Source: Phenylobacterium aquaticum (GTDB lineage: Bacteria; Pseudomonadota; Alphaproteobacteria; Caulobacterales; Caulobacteraceae). From it: a stretch of DNA of 64,000 nt. Where the stretch lies: the NCBI GenBank assembly GCA_947378305.1, contig CANCJJ010000004.1, forward strand, positions 1 to 64,000, given 5' to 3'. A program made the translations under genes and the position numbers. Below are positions 1 through 8,505 of the stretch, piece after piece (within the stretch, counting starts at the first letter, position 1; the number at the start of each line of letters is the position of its first letter). The notes beneath the pieces were generated by a model. It did not search any database. It had not been told where the DNA came from and worked only from the letters and a program-made list of their open reading frames with translations.

Positions 1-2
1 AC

Positions 3-272
3 CTGATGGAAGACGCCGCCACCGCCGAAATCAGCCGCGCCCAGATCTGGCAGTGGATCAAGGGCCAGGCCAAGCTGGAGGATGGCCGCACGGTCACCGC
101 CGACCTGTTCCGCACCCTGCTGGACGAAGAAATGGCCGCCCTGCACCAGTCCCTCGCCCCCAGCGCCTTCGAAACCGGCCGTTTTGCCGAGGCCGTGGCC
201 ATCTTCACCCAGATGAGCCTGTCCGACAGCTTCGAGGAATTCCTGACCCTGCCAGCCTACCGGGCTCTTTAG
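3..272 (+). CDS. aceB: malate synthase A, C-terminal fragment
   Basis: Only the last ~89 codons lie in the window; the rest is upstream of base 1. Malate synthase condenses glyoxylate with acetyl-CoA in the glyoxylate shunt. The visible part opens with the conserved MEDAATAEISRAQIWQW stretch, which carries the catalytic Asp of the family (the D in MEDAATAE), and ends with the family-typical FEEFLTLPAY tail. The stop is followed by a strong inverted repeat. Partner isocitrate lyase is not in the window. The neighbouring beta-oxidation genes fit acetyl-CoA use through this shunt. Identification is from remembered family motifs; isoform A rather than G is inferred from the C-terminal tail. Confidence 0.9.
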   Translation: MMEDAATAEISRAQIWQWIKGQAKLEDGRTVTADLFRTLLDEEMAALHQSLAPSAFETGRFAEAVAIFTQMSLSDSFEEFLTLPAYRAL

Positions 273-289
273 GGCAGGGTCACACTCTT

Positions 290-318
290 GGCCGTTTCAG
301 GGGTGACCTGAAACGGCC
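290..318. terminator. inverted repeat between convergent aceB and SDR gene
   Basis: There is a perfect 12-bp stem (GGCCGTTTCAGG / CCTGAAACGGCC) with a 5-nt loop. It sits exactly between two convergent stop codons. Neither side has a clean T-tract, so termination efficiency is uncertain, but position and symmetry fit a shared bidirectional terminator. Confidence 0.65.
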
Positions 319-325
319 CCGGCCC

Positions 326-1111
326 TCAAAGGCCGCCGAAGCTGGCCAGGGCGACGCCGCCGTCGACGGCGATGGTCTCACCCACCACATAGTCCCCTGC
401 GCGGCTGGCCAGATAGATGGCGGCGGCCGCCATGTCCTCATCGCGGCCAATGCGGCGCGACGGGATCAGCTTGGCTACGGCCTCGCTCTCGTCCCGGGCC
501 ACGCGGTTCATTTCCGAGGCAAAGGCCCCGGGGGCAATGGCGGTGACATTAATGCTGTCCCGGATCAGCCGGGCGGCCATCCGCCGGGTCAGGTAGATCA
601 GGCCGGACTTTGAGGCATGATAGGAATAGGTTTCCTGGGGATTGAGCCGGATGCCGTCGATGGAGGCGATATTGATGACCTTGGCGGGCTGGTCGTGGCT
701 GGCCCCGGCCTTCAATGCGCCATGCAGGGCCTGGGTCAGGAAGAAGGGCGACTTCAGGTTCAGGTCCACCACCTTGTCCCAGCCGCTTTCCGGGAAATCT
801 TCAAAGGGCGCGCCCCAGGCGGCCCCGGCATTATTGACCAGAATGTCCAGCCGGGGTTCCAGGCTCATGAACCGGCTGGCCAGGGCGCGGGCCCCTTCAA
901 CCGTGGACACATCCTGGGGCAGGGAAATGCACTCGCGGCCGTCCACCGACAGCTCGGCAGCCACCTCGTCGCAAATCCCGGCCTTGCGGGAGGAGATATA
1001 GACCTTGGCCCCCTGGGCCAAAAAGCCCTCGGCAATCATCTTGCCAATGCCGCGCGAACCGCCTGTGACCAGGGCAACGCGACCTTTAAGTGAAAACAGA
1101 TCCAGAGCCAT
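326..1111 (-). CDS. SDR family oxidoreductase (RhlG/FabG-like)
   Basis: Classical short-chain dehydrogenase/reductase of 261 residues. It has the cofactor-binding TGGSRGIG at residues 16-23, NNAG at 93-96, a catalytic Ser near 150 and the YxxxK pair Y164/K168. The overall pattern resembles 3-oxoacyl reductases of the FabG/RhlG group, so an NAD(P)H-dependent keto-acyl or alcohol substrate is likely but not proven. The ATG at 1111 is preceded by GGGAGGG at good spacing. The gene diverges from the beta-oxidation pair across a 172-bp promoter region, which suggests but does not prove a lipid-related role. Confidence 0.85.
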   Translation of the reverse strand: MALDLFSLKGRVALVTGGSRGIGKMIAEGFLAQGAKVYISSRKAGICDEVAAELSVDGRECISLPQDVSTVEGARALASRFMSLEPRLDILVNNAGAAWGAPFEDFPESGWDKVVDLNLKSPFFLTQALHGALKAGASHDQPAKVINIASIDGIRLNPQETYSYHASKSGLIYLTRRMAARLIRDSINVTAIAPGAFASEMNRVARDESEAVAKLIPSRRIGRDEDMAAAAIYLASRAGDYVVGETIAVDGGVALASFGGL

Positions 1112-1182
1112 TATTCCCTCCCGGAAATTCCTTGATCATCGTCTATAGCCCTGGTCCGACCCGGCGCAAACCCGGTGCACAT

Positions 1183-1224
1183 TTGACTCGCCCGCCTGCC
1201 ACCCGCCGTATAAACATTCGTTTG
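1183..1224 (+). promoter_or_regulatory. candidate promoter and operator of the beta-oxidation genes
   Basis: TTGACT (1183-1188) and TATAAA (1209-1214) look like promoter elements, but the 20-bp spacer is longer than ideal. Overlapping the second is AAAC-ATTC-GTTTG (1212-1224), an AAAC/GTTT inverted repeat that resembles the published PsrA-type TetR operator pattern for fatty-acid degradation genes. This is visual pattern matching only. Confidence 0.3.
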
Positions 1225-1283
1225 AATTCGATCAGGCCGCCGGGATCAACAGTGCGGCTTCAGTCTTCCAGCGAGGAAATTTG

Positions 1284-3362
1284 ATGAGCGCGATAAATTC
1301 AGTGACCGATCTGACGGTAGAGGGCGATGTCGCCGTCATCACCCTGAACTCCCCCCCGGTGAATGCCCTGTCCGCCAATGTCCGCGAAGGCCTGTTCGAG
1401 GGCTTCAAGGCCGCCAATGCCGATCCCGCCGTCAAGGCCATTGTGCTGATCTGTGAAGGCCGGACCTTCATCGCCGGAGCCGACATCACCGAATTCGGCG
1501 GCGCGTCCAAGGGTCCGTCCCTGACGGAAGTCCAGGACATGATGGAAAATGCCCCCAAGCCTGTGGTCGCCGCCATTCATGGCACGGCGCTGGGCGGCGG
1601 TCTGGAAATCGCCCTGGTCGCCCATTATCGCGTTGCCGTCCCGTCCGCCCGCTTCGGCCTGCCGGAAGTCAATCTGGGCCTTCTGCCCGGTGCCGGTGGT
1701 ACCCAGCGCCTGCCCCGCGTGGCCGGTGTCGAAAAGGCTCTGGAAATGATGACCTCCGGGCGTCATGCCCCGGCCAAGGAAGCCCTGGAAATGGGTCTGG
1801 TCGATGAACTGGCCGAGGACGGCAAGCTGCGGGAAACCGCCATGGCCTTTGCCCGCAAGGCGGTCGCCGAGAACAAGCCCCTGGTCAAGGTTCGCGACAA
1901 CAACACCAAGGTCGAAGCCGCCCGCGGCAAGCCCGAAATCTTCGCCGCCTTCCGCAAGGCCAATGCCCGCAAGTTCCGGGGCTTCCTCGCCCCCGAATAC
2001 AATATCCGCTGCATTGAAGCGGCGGTGAACCTGCCCTTCAACGAGGGCCTGGCCGTGGAGCGCAAGCTCTTCACCGAACTGGTGACCGGGTCCCAGTCGG
2101 CTGCCCAGCGCTATACCTTCTTTGCCGAACGTCAGGCCCAGAAGATTCCGGACGTTCCGGATGACACCCCCCTGATCCCGGTCAAGAGCGTCGGCATTAT
2201 CGGTGCTGGCACCATGGGTGGTGGCATTGCCATGAACTTCGCCAATGCGGGGATTCCCGTGGTGATCGTCGAGCTCAAGGAAGATGCCCTGCAGAGGGGC
2301 CTCGCCACCATTCGCAAGAACTATGAGCGCACCGCCTCGCGCGGCGGTCTGACCGCCGAGCAGGTGGAACAGCGTTGCGCCCTCATCACGGGGGCCCTGG
2401 ACATGAACGCCCTGGCCCCGGTCGACCTGGTCATTGAGGCCGTGTTCGAGCGGATGGACATCAAGAAGGATATCTTCACCAAGCTCGACGCCATCTGCAA
2501 GCCCGGTGCCATCCTGGCCACCAATACCTCGGGCCTGAACATTGACGAGATTGCCTCGGTCACCAAGCGTCCGGAAGCCGTGATCGGCCTGCACTTCTTC
2601 TCGCCGGCCAATGTCATGAAGCTGCTGGAAATCGTCCGCGCGGACCATACCTCCAAGTCGGTCATCGCCACCTCGATGAAGCTGGCCAAGCAGATCGGCA
2701 AGATCGCCGTCCTGGTCGGGGTCTGCCCCGGCTTTGTCGGTAACCGCATTCTGGGGGCGCGTCAGCGCGAAGCCCAGAAGCTGGTGCTCGAAGGGGCCAT
2801 GCCCTGGGATATCGACCGCGTCCTCTTCGACTTCGGCTTCCCCATGGGTCCCTTCGCCATGAGCGATCTGGCGGGTCTGGACATTGGCTGGGTCAAGGAA
2901 CGCTCCAATGGCGAAACCATCCGCGACGTCCTGTGCGAAGCTGACCGGCGCGGCCAGAAGACCGGGGCGGGCTATTACGACTATGACGAAAACCGCAATG
3001 CCCTGCCATCCCCCTTCACCGAAAAGGTGATCCACGACTTCATCGTGAAGTCCGGTGCCAATCCCCGGACGATTTCCGACGAGGAAATTCTGGAGCGCTG
3101 CCTCTATCCCATGATCAACGAGGGCGTGAAGATCCTCGAAGAGGGCAAGGCCATCCGCGCCTCCGACATCGATATCGTCTGGCAGAATGGCTATGGCTGG
3201 CCGGTCTATCGCGGCGGCCCCATGTGGTATGGCGACCAGATCTCGCCCGCCAAGGTCCTGGCCAAGATGAAGGAATTCCAGGCCACCATGGGCGACCAGT
3301 TCAAGCCCGCCCCCCTGCTCGAAAAAATGGTTGCCGAGGGCAAGAAGTTCTCCGACCTCTAG
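1284..3362 (+). CDS. fadB: FadB-like multifunctional enoyl-CoA hydratase/3-hydroxyacyl-CoA dehydrogenase
   Basis: A 692-residue multifunctional beta-oxidation enzyme. The N-terminal crotonase domain (about 8-200) keeps both catalytic glutamates, E108 in GGGLEIAL and E128 in GLPEVNLG. The NAD-binding Rossmann domain starts near residue 300 with GAGTMGGG (307-314), and the dehydrogenase catalytic His is H437 in [12 protein letters not shown]. The C-terminal 3HCDH domain completes the protein. The ATG at 1284 was chosen over the in-frame TTG at 1281 because GAGGA lies about 7 bases before it. A thiolase follows after a terminator, so hydration, oxidation and thiolysis are encoded side by side. 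Length suits the peroxisomal-type/FadJ-like group more than a classic 730-residue FadB. Confidence 0.93.
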   Translation: MSAINSVTDLTVEGDVAVITLNSPPVNALSANVREGLFEGFKAANADPAVKAIVLICEGRTFIAGADITEFGGASKGPSLTEVQDMMENAPKPVVAAIHGTALGGGLEIALVAHYRVAVPSARFGLPEVNLGLLPGAGGTQRLPRVAGVEKALEMMTSGRHAPAKEALEMGLVDELAEDGKLRETAMAFARKAVAENKPLVKVRDNNTKVEAARGKPEIFAAFRKANARKFRGFLAPEYNIRCIEAAVNLPFNEGLAVERKLFTELVTGSQSAAQRYTFFAERQAQKIPDVPDDTPLIPVKSVGIIGAGTMGGGIAMNFANAGIPVVIVELKEDALQRGLATIRKNYERTASRGGLTAEQVEQRCALITGALDMNALAPVDLVIEAVFERMDIKKDIFTKLDAICKPGAILATNTSGLNIDEIASVTKRPEAVIGLHFFSPANVMKLLEIVRADHTSKSVIATSMKLAKQIGKIAVLVGVCPGFVGNRILGARQREAQKLVLEGAMPWDIDRVLFDFGFPMGPFAMSDLAGLDIGWVKERSNGETIRDVLCEADRRGQKTGAGYYDYDENRNALPSPFTEKVIHDFIVKSGANPRTISDEEILERCLYPMINEGVKILEEGKAIRASDIDIVWQNGYGWPVYRGGPMWYGDQISPAKVLAKMKEFQATMGDQFKPAPLLEKMVAEGKKFSDL

Positions 3363-3370
3363 GCGTTTAA

Positions 3371-3410
3371 AAGGCCCTGTCATCTCGCATGACGGGGCCT
3401 TCTTTCTGTT
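3371..3410 (+). terminator. intrinsic terminator after fadB-like gene
   Basis: A 13-bp stem AAGGCCCTGTCAT / ATGACGGGGCCTT with one G-T wobble and a 5-nt loop is followed by CTTTCTGTT. It lies in the 87-bp gap before the thiolase gene, so the thiolase may depend on read-through or its own promoter. Confidence 0.8.
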
Positions 3411-3449
3411 CCCATACCTTCAAACACACTCACTTCAAGGAGCCACGCC

Positions 3450-4652
3450 ATGCGTGAAGCTGTCATCGTCTCGACTGCCCGGACCCCGATTGGCAAGGCC
3501 TATCGCGGGGCCTTCAACAACACTTCAGGCGCCGAGCTGGGCGGCCATGTGATCCGCGCCGCCGTAGAGCGCGCCGGCATCGATCCGGCCTTGATCGACG
3601 ACGTCGTCATGGGCGCTGCCCTCCAGCAGGGCTCCACGGGCAACAACATCGCCCGCCAGGCCGCCCTGCGCGCGGGCCTGCCCAATACGGTCTCCGGCAT
3701 GACCCTGGACCGCCAGTGCTCCTCCGGCCTCATGGGCATTGCCACGGCCGCCAAATACATCCTCAACGATGGCGCAGACTATGCCGTAGGCGGCGGTCTG
3801 GAATCCATCAGCCTGGTCCAGAACGACAAGATGAACCGCTATCGCACCAGCGATAAGTGGCTCAACGAGCATGTGCCGGAAATCCACACCTCCATGCTGG
3901 AAACGGCGGAAATCGTCGCCGAGCGTTACAATGTCAGCCGCGAGTCCCAGGACGAATACGCCTATCAGTCCCAGCAGCGCACCGCCGCCGCCCAGGCCGC
4001 AGGCCTCTTCAATGCCGAAATCGCCCCCCTGACCTCGATCATGATGGTCCAAAACAAGGAAACCGGGGAGTTCTCCGAAAAGGAAGTCACCCTGACCCAG
4101 GACGAGGGCAACCGTCCCTCCACCACCCTGGCCGACCTGCAAAAGCTGGCCCCGGTGTTCAAGGGCGGCAACTATGTCAAGGAAGGCCGCTTCATCACCG
4201 CCGGGAATGCCAGCCAGCTGTCCGATGGTGCCGCCGCCGTGGTCCTGATGGAAGCCAAGGAAGCCGAACGTCGCGGCCTGACCCCGCTTGGGGCCTATCG
4301 CGGCATGGCCGTGGCCGGTTGCGGGCCTGAGGAAATGGGCATTGGCCCCGTCTTCGCCATCCCCAAACTGCTTGAGCGCAATGGCCTGAAGATCGACGAC
4401 ATCGACATGTGGGAACTGAACGAGGCCTTCGCCTCCCAGTGCCTCTATTGCCGCGATACCCTGGGCATTGATCCCGCCAAGTACAATGTCTCCGGCGGTG
4501 CCATCTCCATCGGCCACCCCTATGGCATGACCGGGGCCCGCGCCACGGGCCACATCCTGCACGAGGGCAAGCGCCGGGGCCTGAAGTGGGGCGTCGTGAC
4601 CATGTGCGTCGGCGGCGGCATGGGGGCCGCTGGCCTCTTCGAAATCTTCTGA
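3450..4652 (+). CDS. fadA: acetyl-CoA C-acyltransferase (thiolase)
   Basis: A 400-residue type II thiolase that performs the final thiolytic step of beta-oxidation (3-ketoacyl-CoA + CoA to acyl-CoA + acetyl-CoA). The acyl-accepting cysteine is C90 in LDRQCSSG. The later motifs [23 protein letters not shown] and the C-terminal Cys in [11 protein letters not shown] are all intact. AAGGAG precedes the ATG at 3450. It sits 87 bp after the multifunctional enzyme gene and likely works with it. The biosynthetic direction (acetoacetyl-CoA formation) cannot be excluded by sequence. Confidence 0.93.
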   Translation: MREAVIVSTARTPIGKAYRGAFNNTSGAELGGHVIRAAVERAGIDPALIDDVVMGAALQQGSTGNNIARQAALRAGLPNTVSGMTLDRQCSSGLMGIATAAKYILNDGADYAVGGGLESISLVQNDKMNRYRTSDKWLNEHVPEIHTSMLETAEIVAERYNVSRESQDEYAYQSQQRTAAAQAAGLFNAEIAPLTSIMMVQNKETGEFSEKEVTLTQDEGNRPSTTLADLQKLAPVFKGGNYVKEGRFITAGNASQLSDGAAAVVLMEAKEAERRGLTPLGAYRGMAVAGCGPEEMGIGPVFAIPKLLERNGLKIDDIDMWELNEAFASQCLYCRDTLGIDPAKYNVSGGAISIGHPYGMTGARATGHILHEGKRRGLKWGVVTMCVGGGMGAAGLFEIF

Positions 4653-4684
4653 TCCCGGCAGGTTAGCTGAGATCAAACGACATC

Positions 4685-4713
4685 AGGGCCGTCCTACGGG
4701 GCGGCCCTTTTTC
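4685..4713 (+). terminator. intrinsic terminator after thiolase gene
   Basis: The stem AGGGCCGTCC / GGG(G)CGGCCCT with a short TAC loop is followed by TTTTTC. It has classic Rho-independent form and lies 30 bp after the stop codon. Confidence 0.85.
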
Positions 4714-4796
4714 ATGGTCCATCCCCACCCCCAACTCAAAGATTGTGATCTCGCCCGTCCGCCCCTAACCTTGGCCAAACACCCGGGGAGGGGACC

Positions 4797-6443
4797 ATGA
4801 CCGCCACTGCCACCACAGGCTCCGGCCAGAATGACCGGCTGATCATCGCCGCCGCGTCGGCGGGCACGATTTTCGAGTGGTATGACTTCTACCTCTATGG
4901 CTCCCTCGCGGCCTTTATCACCGGGCATTTCTTCTCCGGGGTGAATGAAACCACCGGCTTCATCCTGGCCTTGATGGCCTTTGCCGCAGGCTTCGCCGTG
5001 CGTCCCTTCGGGGCCATCATCTTTGGTCGGCTGGGGGATCTCTGGGGGCGCAAGAATACCTTTCTGGTGACCATGTTGCTGATGGGCCTGTCCACCTTCG
5101 CCGTGGGCCTCTTGCCGGACTATGGCCAGATCGGCCTGGCGGCCCCTGTGGCCCTGGTTCTCATGCGCCTGGTTCAGGGTCTGGCCCTGGGCGGGGAATA
5201 TGGCGGGGCGGCAACCTATGTGGCGGAACATGCCCCCGAAGGTCGGCGCGGCTTTTACACCAGCTGGATTCAGACCACGGCCACCCTTGGGCTGTTTCTC
5301 TCCCTGATCGTGATTATCCTCGTGCGCACAAGGCTGGGCGAGGAGGCCTTCAAGGCCTGGGGCTGGCGGATTCCCTTCCTGGTTTCCAGCCTCCTGCTGG
5401 GCGTCTCCCTCTGGATTCGCCTGAAGCTGAACGAAAGCCCGGTCTTCCAGCGCATGGTCGATGAGGGCACCACCTCAAAACAGCCCCTGCGCGACGCCTT
5501 CGCCGATCCGAAAAACCTGAAACAGGTGGCCCTGGCCCTGGTCGGCCTGACGGCGGGGCAGGCCGTGGTCTGGTATACGGGGCAGTTCTACGCCCTGTTT
5601 TTCCTGGAAAAGACCCTCAAGGTCGATGGCCTGATGACCAATGGCCTGGTGGCGGTGGCCCTCTTGATCGGCACCCCCTTCTTCGTGATCTTCGGCTGGC
5701 TGTCCGACAAGATAGGCCGCAAGCCCATCATCTTGGCGGGCTGTCTGCTGGCGGCCCTGACCTATTTCCCGATCTTCAAGGGTCTGACCGAGGCGGCCAA
5801 TCCGGCCCTGGCCGCAGCGGTCACCCGCGCCCCCGTCACGGTCATTGCCGATCCGGCCGAATGTTCCTTCCAGTTTGACCCCGTGGGCAAGAAGACCTTT
5901 GCCAGTTCCTGCGACATCGCCAAGACGGCCCTGGCCACCGCCGGTGTCAGCTATGCAAACCAGGCCGCCCCGGCGGGCACAATCGCCCGCGTGCGGATCG
6001 GCTCCACCGAGCTTGCGGGCCTCGATGGCCTGAGCCTCAGCGGCCCTGACCTCACCGCCCAGCGCAAGGCCTGGGGCAAGACCCTGGGCGCAAGCCTGGC
6101 CCAGGCGGGCTATCCCGCCAAGGCCGACCCGGCCCGGATCGACAAGCCCCGGGTGGTCGGACTGCTCTTCCTGCTGGTGCTCTATGTGACCATGGTCTAC
6201 GGCCCGGTCGCCGCCGCCCTGGTGGAAATGTTCCCGGCCCGGGTGCGCTATACCTCCATGTCCCTGCCCTACCATGTCGGAAATGGCTGGTTCGGCGGCT
6301 TCCTGCCCACCACAGCCTTCGCCATGGTCGCCGCCACCGGCAATATCTATTACGGCCTCTGGTATCCCATCCTCGTCGCCGCGGTGACGGTCGTCATCGG
6401 CGGCCTGTTCGTGCGGGAAATGAAGGGCGCGCCGATGGATTAG
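4797..6443 (+). CDS. MHS-family MFS transporter with a large soluble insertion
   Basis: A 548-residue secondary transporter. The N-terminal pattern GTIFEWYDFYLYGSLAAF and the loop GRLGDLWGRKN are typical of the metabolite:H+ symporter branch (ProP, KgtP, ShiA relatives). The substrate cannot be read from sequence. Between the helices near residues 325 and 455 lies a ~120-residue hydrophilic stretch with two cysteines (AECSF and ASSCD) that standard 430-residue MHS proteins lack; it probably forms an extramembrane domain. GGAGGGG precedes the ATG. The last 38 codons plus stop are repeated 2062 bp downstream, so this gene's 3' end is one boundary of the toxin-antitoxin cassette. Confidence 0.88.
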   Translation: MTATATTGSGQNDRLIIAAASAGTIFEWYDFYLYGSLAAFITGHFFSGVNETTGFILALMAFAAGFAVRPFGAIIFGRLGDLWGRKNTFLVTMLLMGLSTFAVGLLPDYGQIGLAAPVALVLMRLVQGLALGGEYGGAATYVAEHAPEGRRGFYTSWIQTTATLGLFLSLIVIILVRTRLGEEAFKAWGWRIPFLVSSLLLGVSLWIRLKLNESPVFQRMVDEGTTSKQPLRDAFADPKNLKQVALALVGLTAGQAVVWYTGQFYALFFLEKTLKVDGLMTNGLVAVALLIGTPFFVIFGWLSDKIGRKPIILAGCLLAALTYFPIFKGLTEAANPALAAAVTRAPVTVIADPAECSFQFDPVGKKTFASSCDIAKTALATAGVSYANQAAPAGTIARVRIGSTELAGLDGLSLSGPDLTAQRKAWGKTLGASLAQAGYPAKADPARIDKPRVVGLLFLLVLYVTMVYGPVAAALVEMFPARVRYTSMSLPYHVGNGWFGGFLPTTAFAMVAATGNIYYGLWYPILVAAVTVVIGGLFVREMKGAPMD

Positions 6444-6454
6444 GGGGTGGTCGT
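6327..6454 (+). repeat. 128-bp direct repeat, copy 1 (transporter 3' end)
   Basis: Covers the last 38 codons of the transporter, its stop codon and 11 further bases. It matches copy 2 at 8389-8516 over 128 bases with a single difference, G at 6383 versus C at 8445, which is synonymous (Ala). The two copies are in direct orientation and bracket both toxin-antitoxin modules. Confidence 0.97.
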
Positions 6455-6479
6455 CGCGGAGCCATGCGATTGCATTTTG

Positions 6480-6505
6480 ATTTCATGATCTCTCTACTAT
6501 GAAAT
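6480..6505. promoter_or_regulatory. candidate operator upstream of the Xre-RES module
   Basis: Perfect 7-bp arms ATTTCAT / ATGAAAT separated by 12 bases lie in an AT-rich stretch 50 bp before the antitoxin start. The placement suits autoregulation by the HTH antitoxin; no binding data are implied. Confidence 0.45.
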
Positions 6506-6554
6506 TTTTTGTAATCCGCTATCCTCCAGCGGTGGACATCAGGGAGATCAGGCC

Positions 6555-6893
6555 ATGAGCACCGCCGTTGCCAGGATCATTGACGACCTCCGGACCCGGG
6601 GCGGCCTGCAAGGCAAGGACATTGCCAATATCGTCAATGTCTCGACCGCCACGGTTTCGCGATGGGCGCACGGTAATGCGTCTCCCACCCTCCATACCCA
6701 GACCGTGATCGCAGACCTGCGCTATGTGGTCGAAAAACTGAGTGACTTTTACACGCCTGACGAAGCCCGCCTCTGGCTTCATTCGCGTCATCCGCTCCTG
6801 AACGGGGAACGCGCCATCGATCTTATCAATCGAGATGAAACCGAAGATGTGCTTGCCGTCATCGAAAGGCTCGATGCCGGGGCCTATGTTTAG
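6555..6893 (+). CDS. Xre/MbcA/ParS-type antitoxin
   Basis: A 112-residue protein with an N-terminal helix-turn-helix (about residues 15-40, GKDIANIVNVSTATVSRW) and a C-terminal DUF2384-like segment (about 60-110, with ARLWLHSRHPLLNGERAIDL). This is the usual antitoxin layout paired with RES toxins: the C-terminal part blocks the toxin and the HTH represses the operon. AGGGAGA precedes the ATG at 6555. It is followed 3 bp later by the RES gene. Identification rests on the combined domain pattern and the partner. Confidence 0.85.
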   Translation: MSTAVARIIDDLRTRGGLQGKDIANIVNVSTATVSRWAHGNASPTLHTQTVIADLRYVVEKLSDFYTPDEARLWLHSRHPLLNGERAIDLINRDETEDVLAVIERLDAGAYV

Positions 6894-6896
6894 GCT

Positions 6897-7463
6897 GTGT
6901 CGGCACGCATAGCCCGAGATCTCGCCCTCCTGGATGCGCTGGAAGGTCACGCTGGCATCAGTTTCCAGGGCGACGTCTGGCGGATCGTCCGTCAGGAGCG
7001 GGATGTCTTGCAGGCCTCGCCCTCTGGAGCGCGATGGGACCCTGGCACATTCGATGTGCTCTATACGTCACTTGAACGCGATGGCGCTCTGGAAGAAATC
7101 TATTTCCACCTGAGCCGCCAACCGGTCTTCCCGTCCAAAATGCGCTCAGTCCTGCACCAGATAACCGTTCGGACCCGGCGCACCCTGAGGCTGGCAGACC
7201 TTGCGGCCGTGTCCGGCCTCGGCGTTCCGACTGAAACCTATGGCGCCCTGGACTATGGCCGGACCCAGGATATAGCCGATGCCGCCGACTTCCTGGGCTT
7301 TGACGGGATCATCGCCCCCAGCGCCCGGTGGCCCTGCCAGAACCTCATCCTGTTCATGGACAAGTTCACCCCCGCAGACTTCACACTCGTCGCCAGCGAA
7401 GTCGTCGACTGGACAGCCTGGCAAAAGGCCCGGACCAGTAGGACGGGTGTATTGCCGTCTTAG
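6897..7463 (+). CDS. RES-domain toxin
   Basis: A 188-residue RES-family protein; characterised members deplete cellular NAD+. The family Arg is seen as R29 in VWRI. GARW, YTSLERDGALEE (Glu near 60-67) and PSARWPCQN (S142, N149) match the other conserved blocks. The start is a GTG 3 bp after the antitoxin stop and in the same frame, so translation is likely coupled. The module lies inside the repeat-bounded cassette and is convergent with the MqsRA module, with 12 bp between the stop codons. Confidence 0.85.
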   Translation: MSARIARDLALLDALEGHAGISFQGDVWRIVRQERDVLQASPSGARWDPGTFDVLYTSLERDGALEEIYFHLSRQPVFPSKMRSVLHQITVRTRRTLRLADLAAVSGLGVPTETYGALDYGRTQDIADAADFLGFDGIIAPSARWPCQNLILFMDKFTPADFTLVASEVVDWTAWQKARTSRTGVLPS

Positions 7464-7475
7464 GGCGGGACCACC

Positions 7476-8015
7476 CTAGCCCACGACCCTCTCATCGGCG
7501 TCGGCAGTTTGCGGATAGATGCGCCGCAATATGGCCCCCAACTTATTGTCGGTAACGACGCGCCGCAGCAGCTGGGCATCCTGAGCCGTTGGCCAGTTCA
7601 ACCCACTCCGCGCGGGTTTGATGAAGTATTCCGGATTTTCCAGGGCCATCCTCAGGAGGTTGGCCATACCCTCCGACGGAACGGCCTTCGCCGTCTCGTA
7701 CTTGTAAAAGGCCGTGGGACCGCCGCCGAAAACCTTGCCGGCCTGACGCTGGGACACGCCGACAGCCTCCCGCGCAGCGCGAACCATCAGCGGCGAAATC
7801 GGCGAATGTTTGGCGCGGGCCATGACCTCGTGCAAGGCCGCGTCGGCATACTCGTTGTCTGTCCCTTCAAGAACCCCGTCATCACCGTTTTCACAGTGCC
7901 ACCCCGGCTGCAAATAGGTCAGGGACTCACCTTGAAAGGTCACCGTCTCCTCTTGAACGCCCCGGCGCATGAGGCCGTCGCAGGAGGGGCAGGGTCTCGT
8001 CTTTTCATCAGTCAT
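7476..8015 (-). CDS. mqsA: MqsA-family antitoxin (zinc finger + HTH)
   Basis: A 179-residue antitoxin that should bind and neutralise the adjacent MqsR and repress the operon. The N-terminal YgiT-type zinc finger has C9 and C12 (CPSC) and C41 in WHCENG, but the expected fourth cysteine is glycine 44, so the metal site looks incomplete. The HTH part holds VSQRQAGKVFGGGPTAFYKYE, close to the E. coli MqsA DNA-recognition segment, followed by a ~45-residue C-terminal extension. The ATG at 8015 was preferred over a start 15 codons earlier because AAGGAGG lies 6-7 bases before it and it begins just after the mqsR stop. Confidence 0.85.
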   Translation of the reverse strand: MTDEKTRPCPSCDGLMRRGVQEETVTFQGESLTYLQPGWHCENGDDGVLEGTDNEYADAALHEVMARAKHSPISPLMVRAAREAVGVSQRQAGKVFGGGPTAFYKYETAKAVPSEGMANLLRMALENPEYFIKPARSGLNWPTAQDAQLLRRVVTDNKLGAILRRIYPQTADADERVVG

Positions 8016-8016
8016 T

Positions 8017-8325
8017 TCAAGCCTCCTTGAAGCTTGTAAGCAGAAATTTACCCGCGTCATCCACAGTGAACTTCAGATAGAGCCTGCCCTGGTCGGCAAC
8101 GGGTTTATAGCTGTCGTGCCACTGTTGCGGGGCATTGTGGGCGGTTGCGCTCTTGTCGAAATCGGCCGGGTATCGAAGCGCCTGTATAACCGCCACCACG
8201 GCTGCAGCGTCCATCCCGAGGGCAGATGCGTCCCGGGTCGCCACCTTGGTTCGGTTCAAGGTCGCCGGACTCGCGAACGCAGCCTTGATCGCGGCCAGGT
8301 CATGGGTAGAGCGACGCTTCTCCAT
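8017..8325 (-). CDS. mqsR: MqsR-family mRNA interferase toxin
   Basis: A 102-residue toxin of the MqsR family, RelE-fold ribonucleases that cleave mRNA mainly at GC-containing sites. It starts MEKRRSTHDL and ends LLTSFKEA, closely following E. coli MqsR (MEKR... / ...VSFKEK). The central DSYKP...GRLYLKFTV matches its core. The ATG at 8325 was preferred to the GTG at 8328 by that alignment. Toxin-first order with the antitoxin immediately downstream is the standard mqsRA arrangement. Confidence 0.88.
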   Translation of the reverse strand: MEKRRSTHDLAAIKAAFASPATLNRTKVATRDASALGMDAAAVVAVIQALRYPADFDKSATAHNAPQQWHDSYKPVADQGRLYLKFTVDDAGKFLLTSFKEA

Positions 8326-8338
8326 CACGTCGATTTTT

Positions 8339-8355
8339 GCAACATAGATTGTTGC
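8339..8355. promoter_or_regulatory. candidate MqsA operator upstream of mqsR
   Basis: Perfect 6-bp arms GCAACA / TGTTGC around a 5-bp centre lie 14 bp before the mqsR start, overlapping the likely promoter (TTGACG lies just upstream on the minus strand). The position fits autorepression. The sequence differs from the E. coli AACCT/AGGTT operator, so it would be a lineage-specific site. Confidence 0.5.
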
Positions 8356-8388
8356 GCGTCAAGCTTCAAGACGTGATGGGGCTTTCCC

Positions 8389-8505
8389 GTCGCCGCCACC
8401 GGCAATATCTATTACGGCCTCTGGTATCCCATCCTCGTCGCCGCCGTGACGGTCGTCATCGGCGGCCTGTTCGTGCGGGAAATGAAGGGCGCGCCGATGG
8501 ATTAG
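8389..8505 (+). pseudogene. orphan copy of the MHS transporter 3' end
   Basis: Encodes the same final 38 residues and stop codon as the intact transporter but has no upstream part, so it is a gene fragment. It starts abruptly at 8389 after the mqsR promoter region. The only substitution relative to the intact gene is synonymous, which points to a recent duplication or a donor from a close relative. Confidence 0.9.

Noticed and set aside
1299..3383. A 694-codon open frame antisense to the fadB-like gene
   Set aside because: It mirrors the whole real gene, as expected from GC-rich codon bias, and its translation has no recognisable motif.
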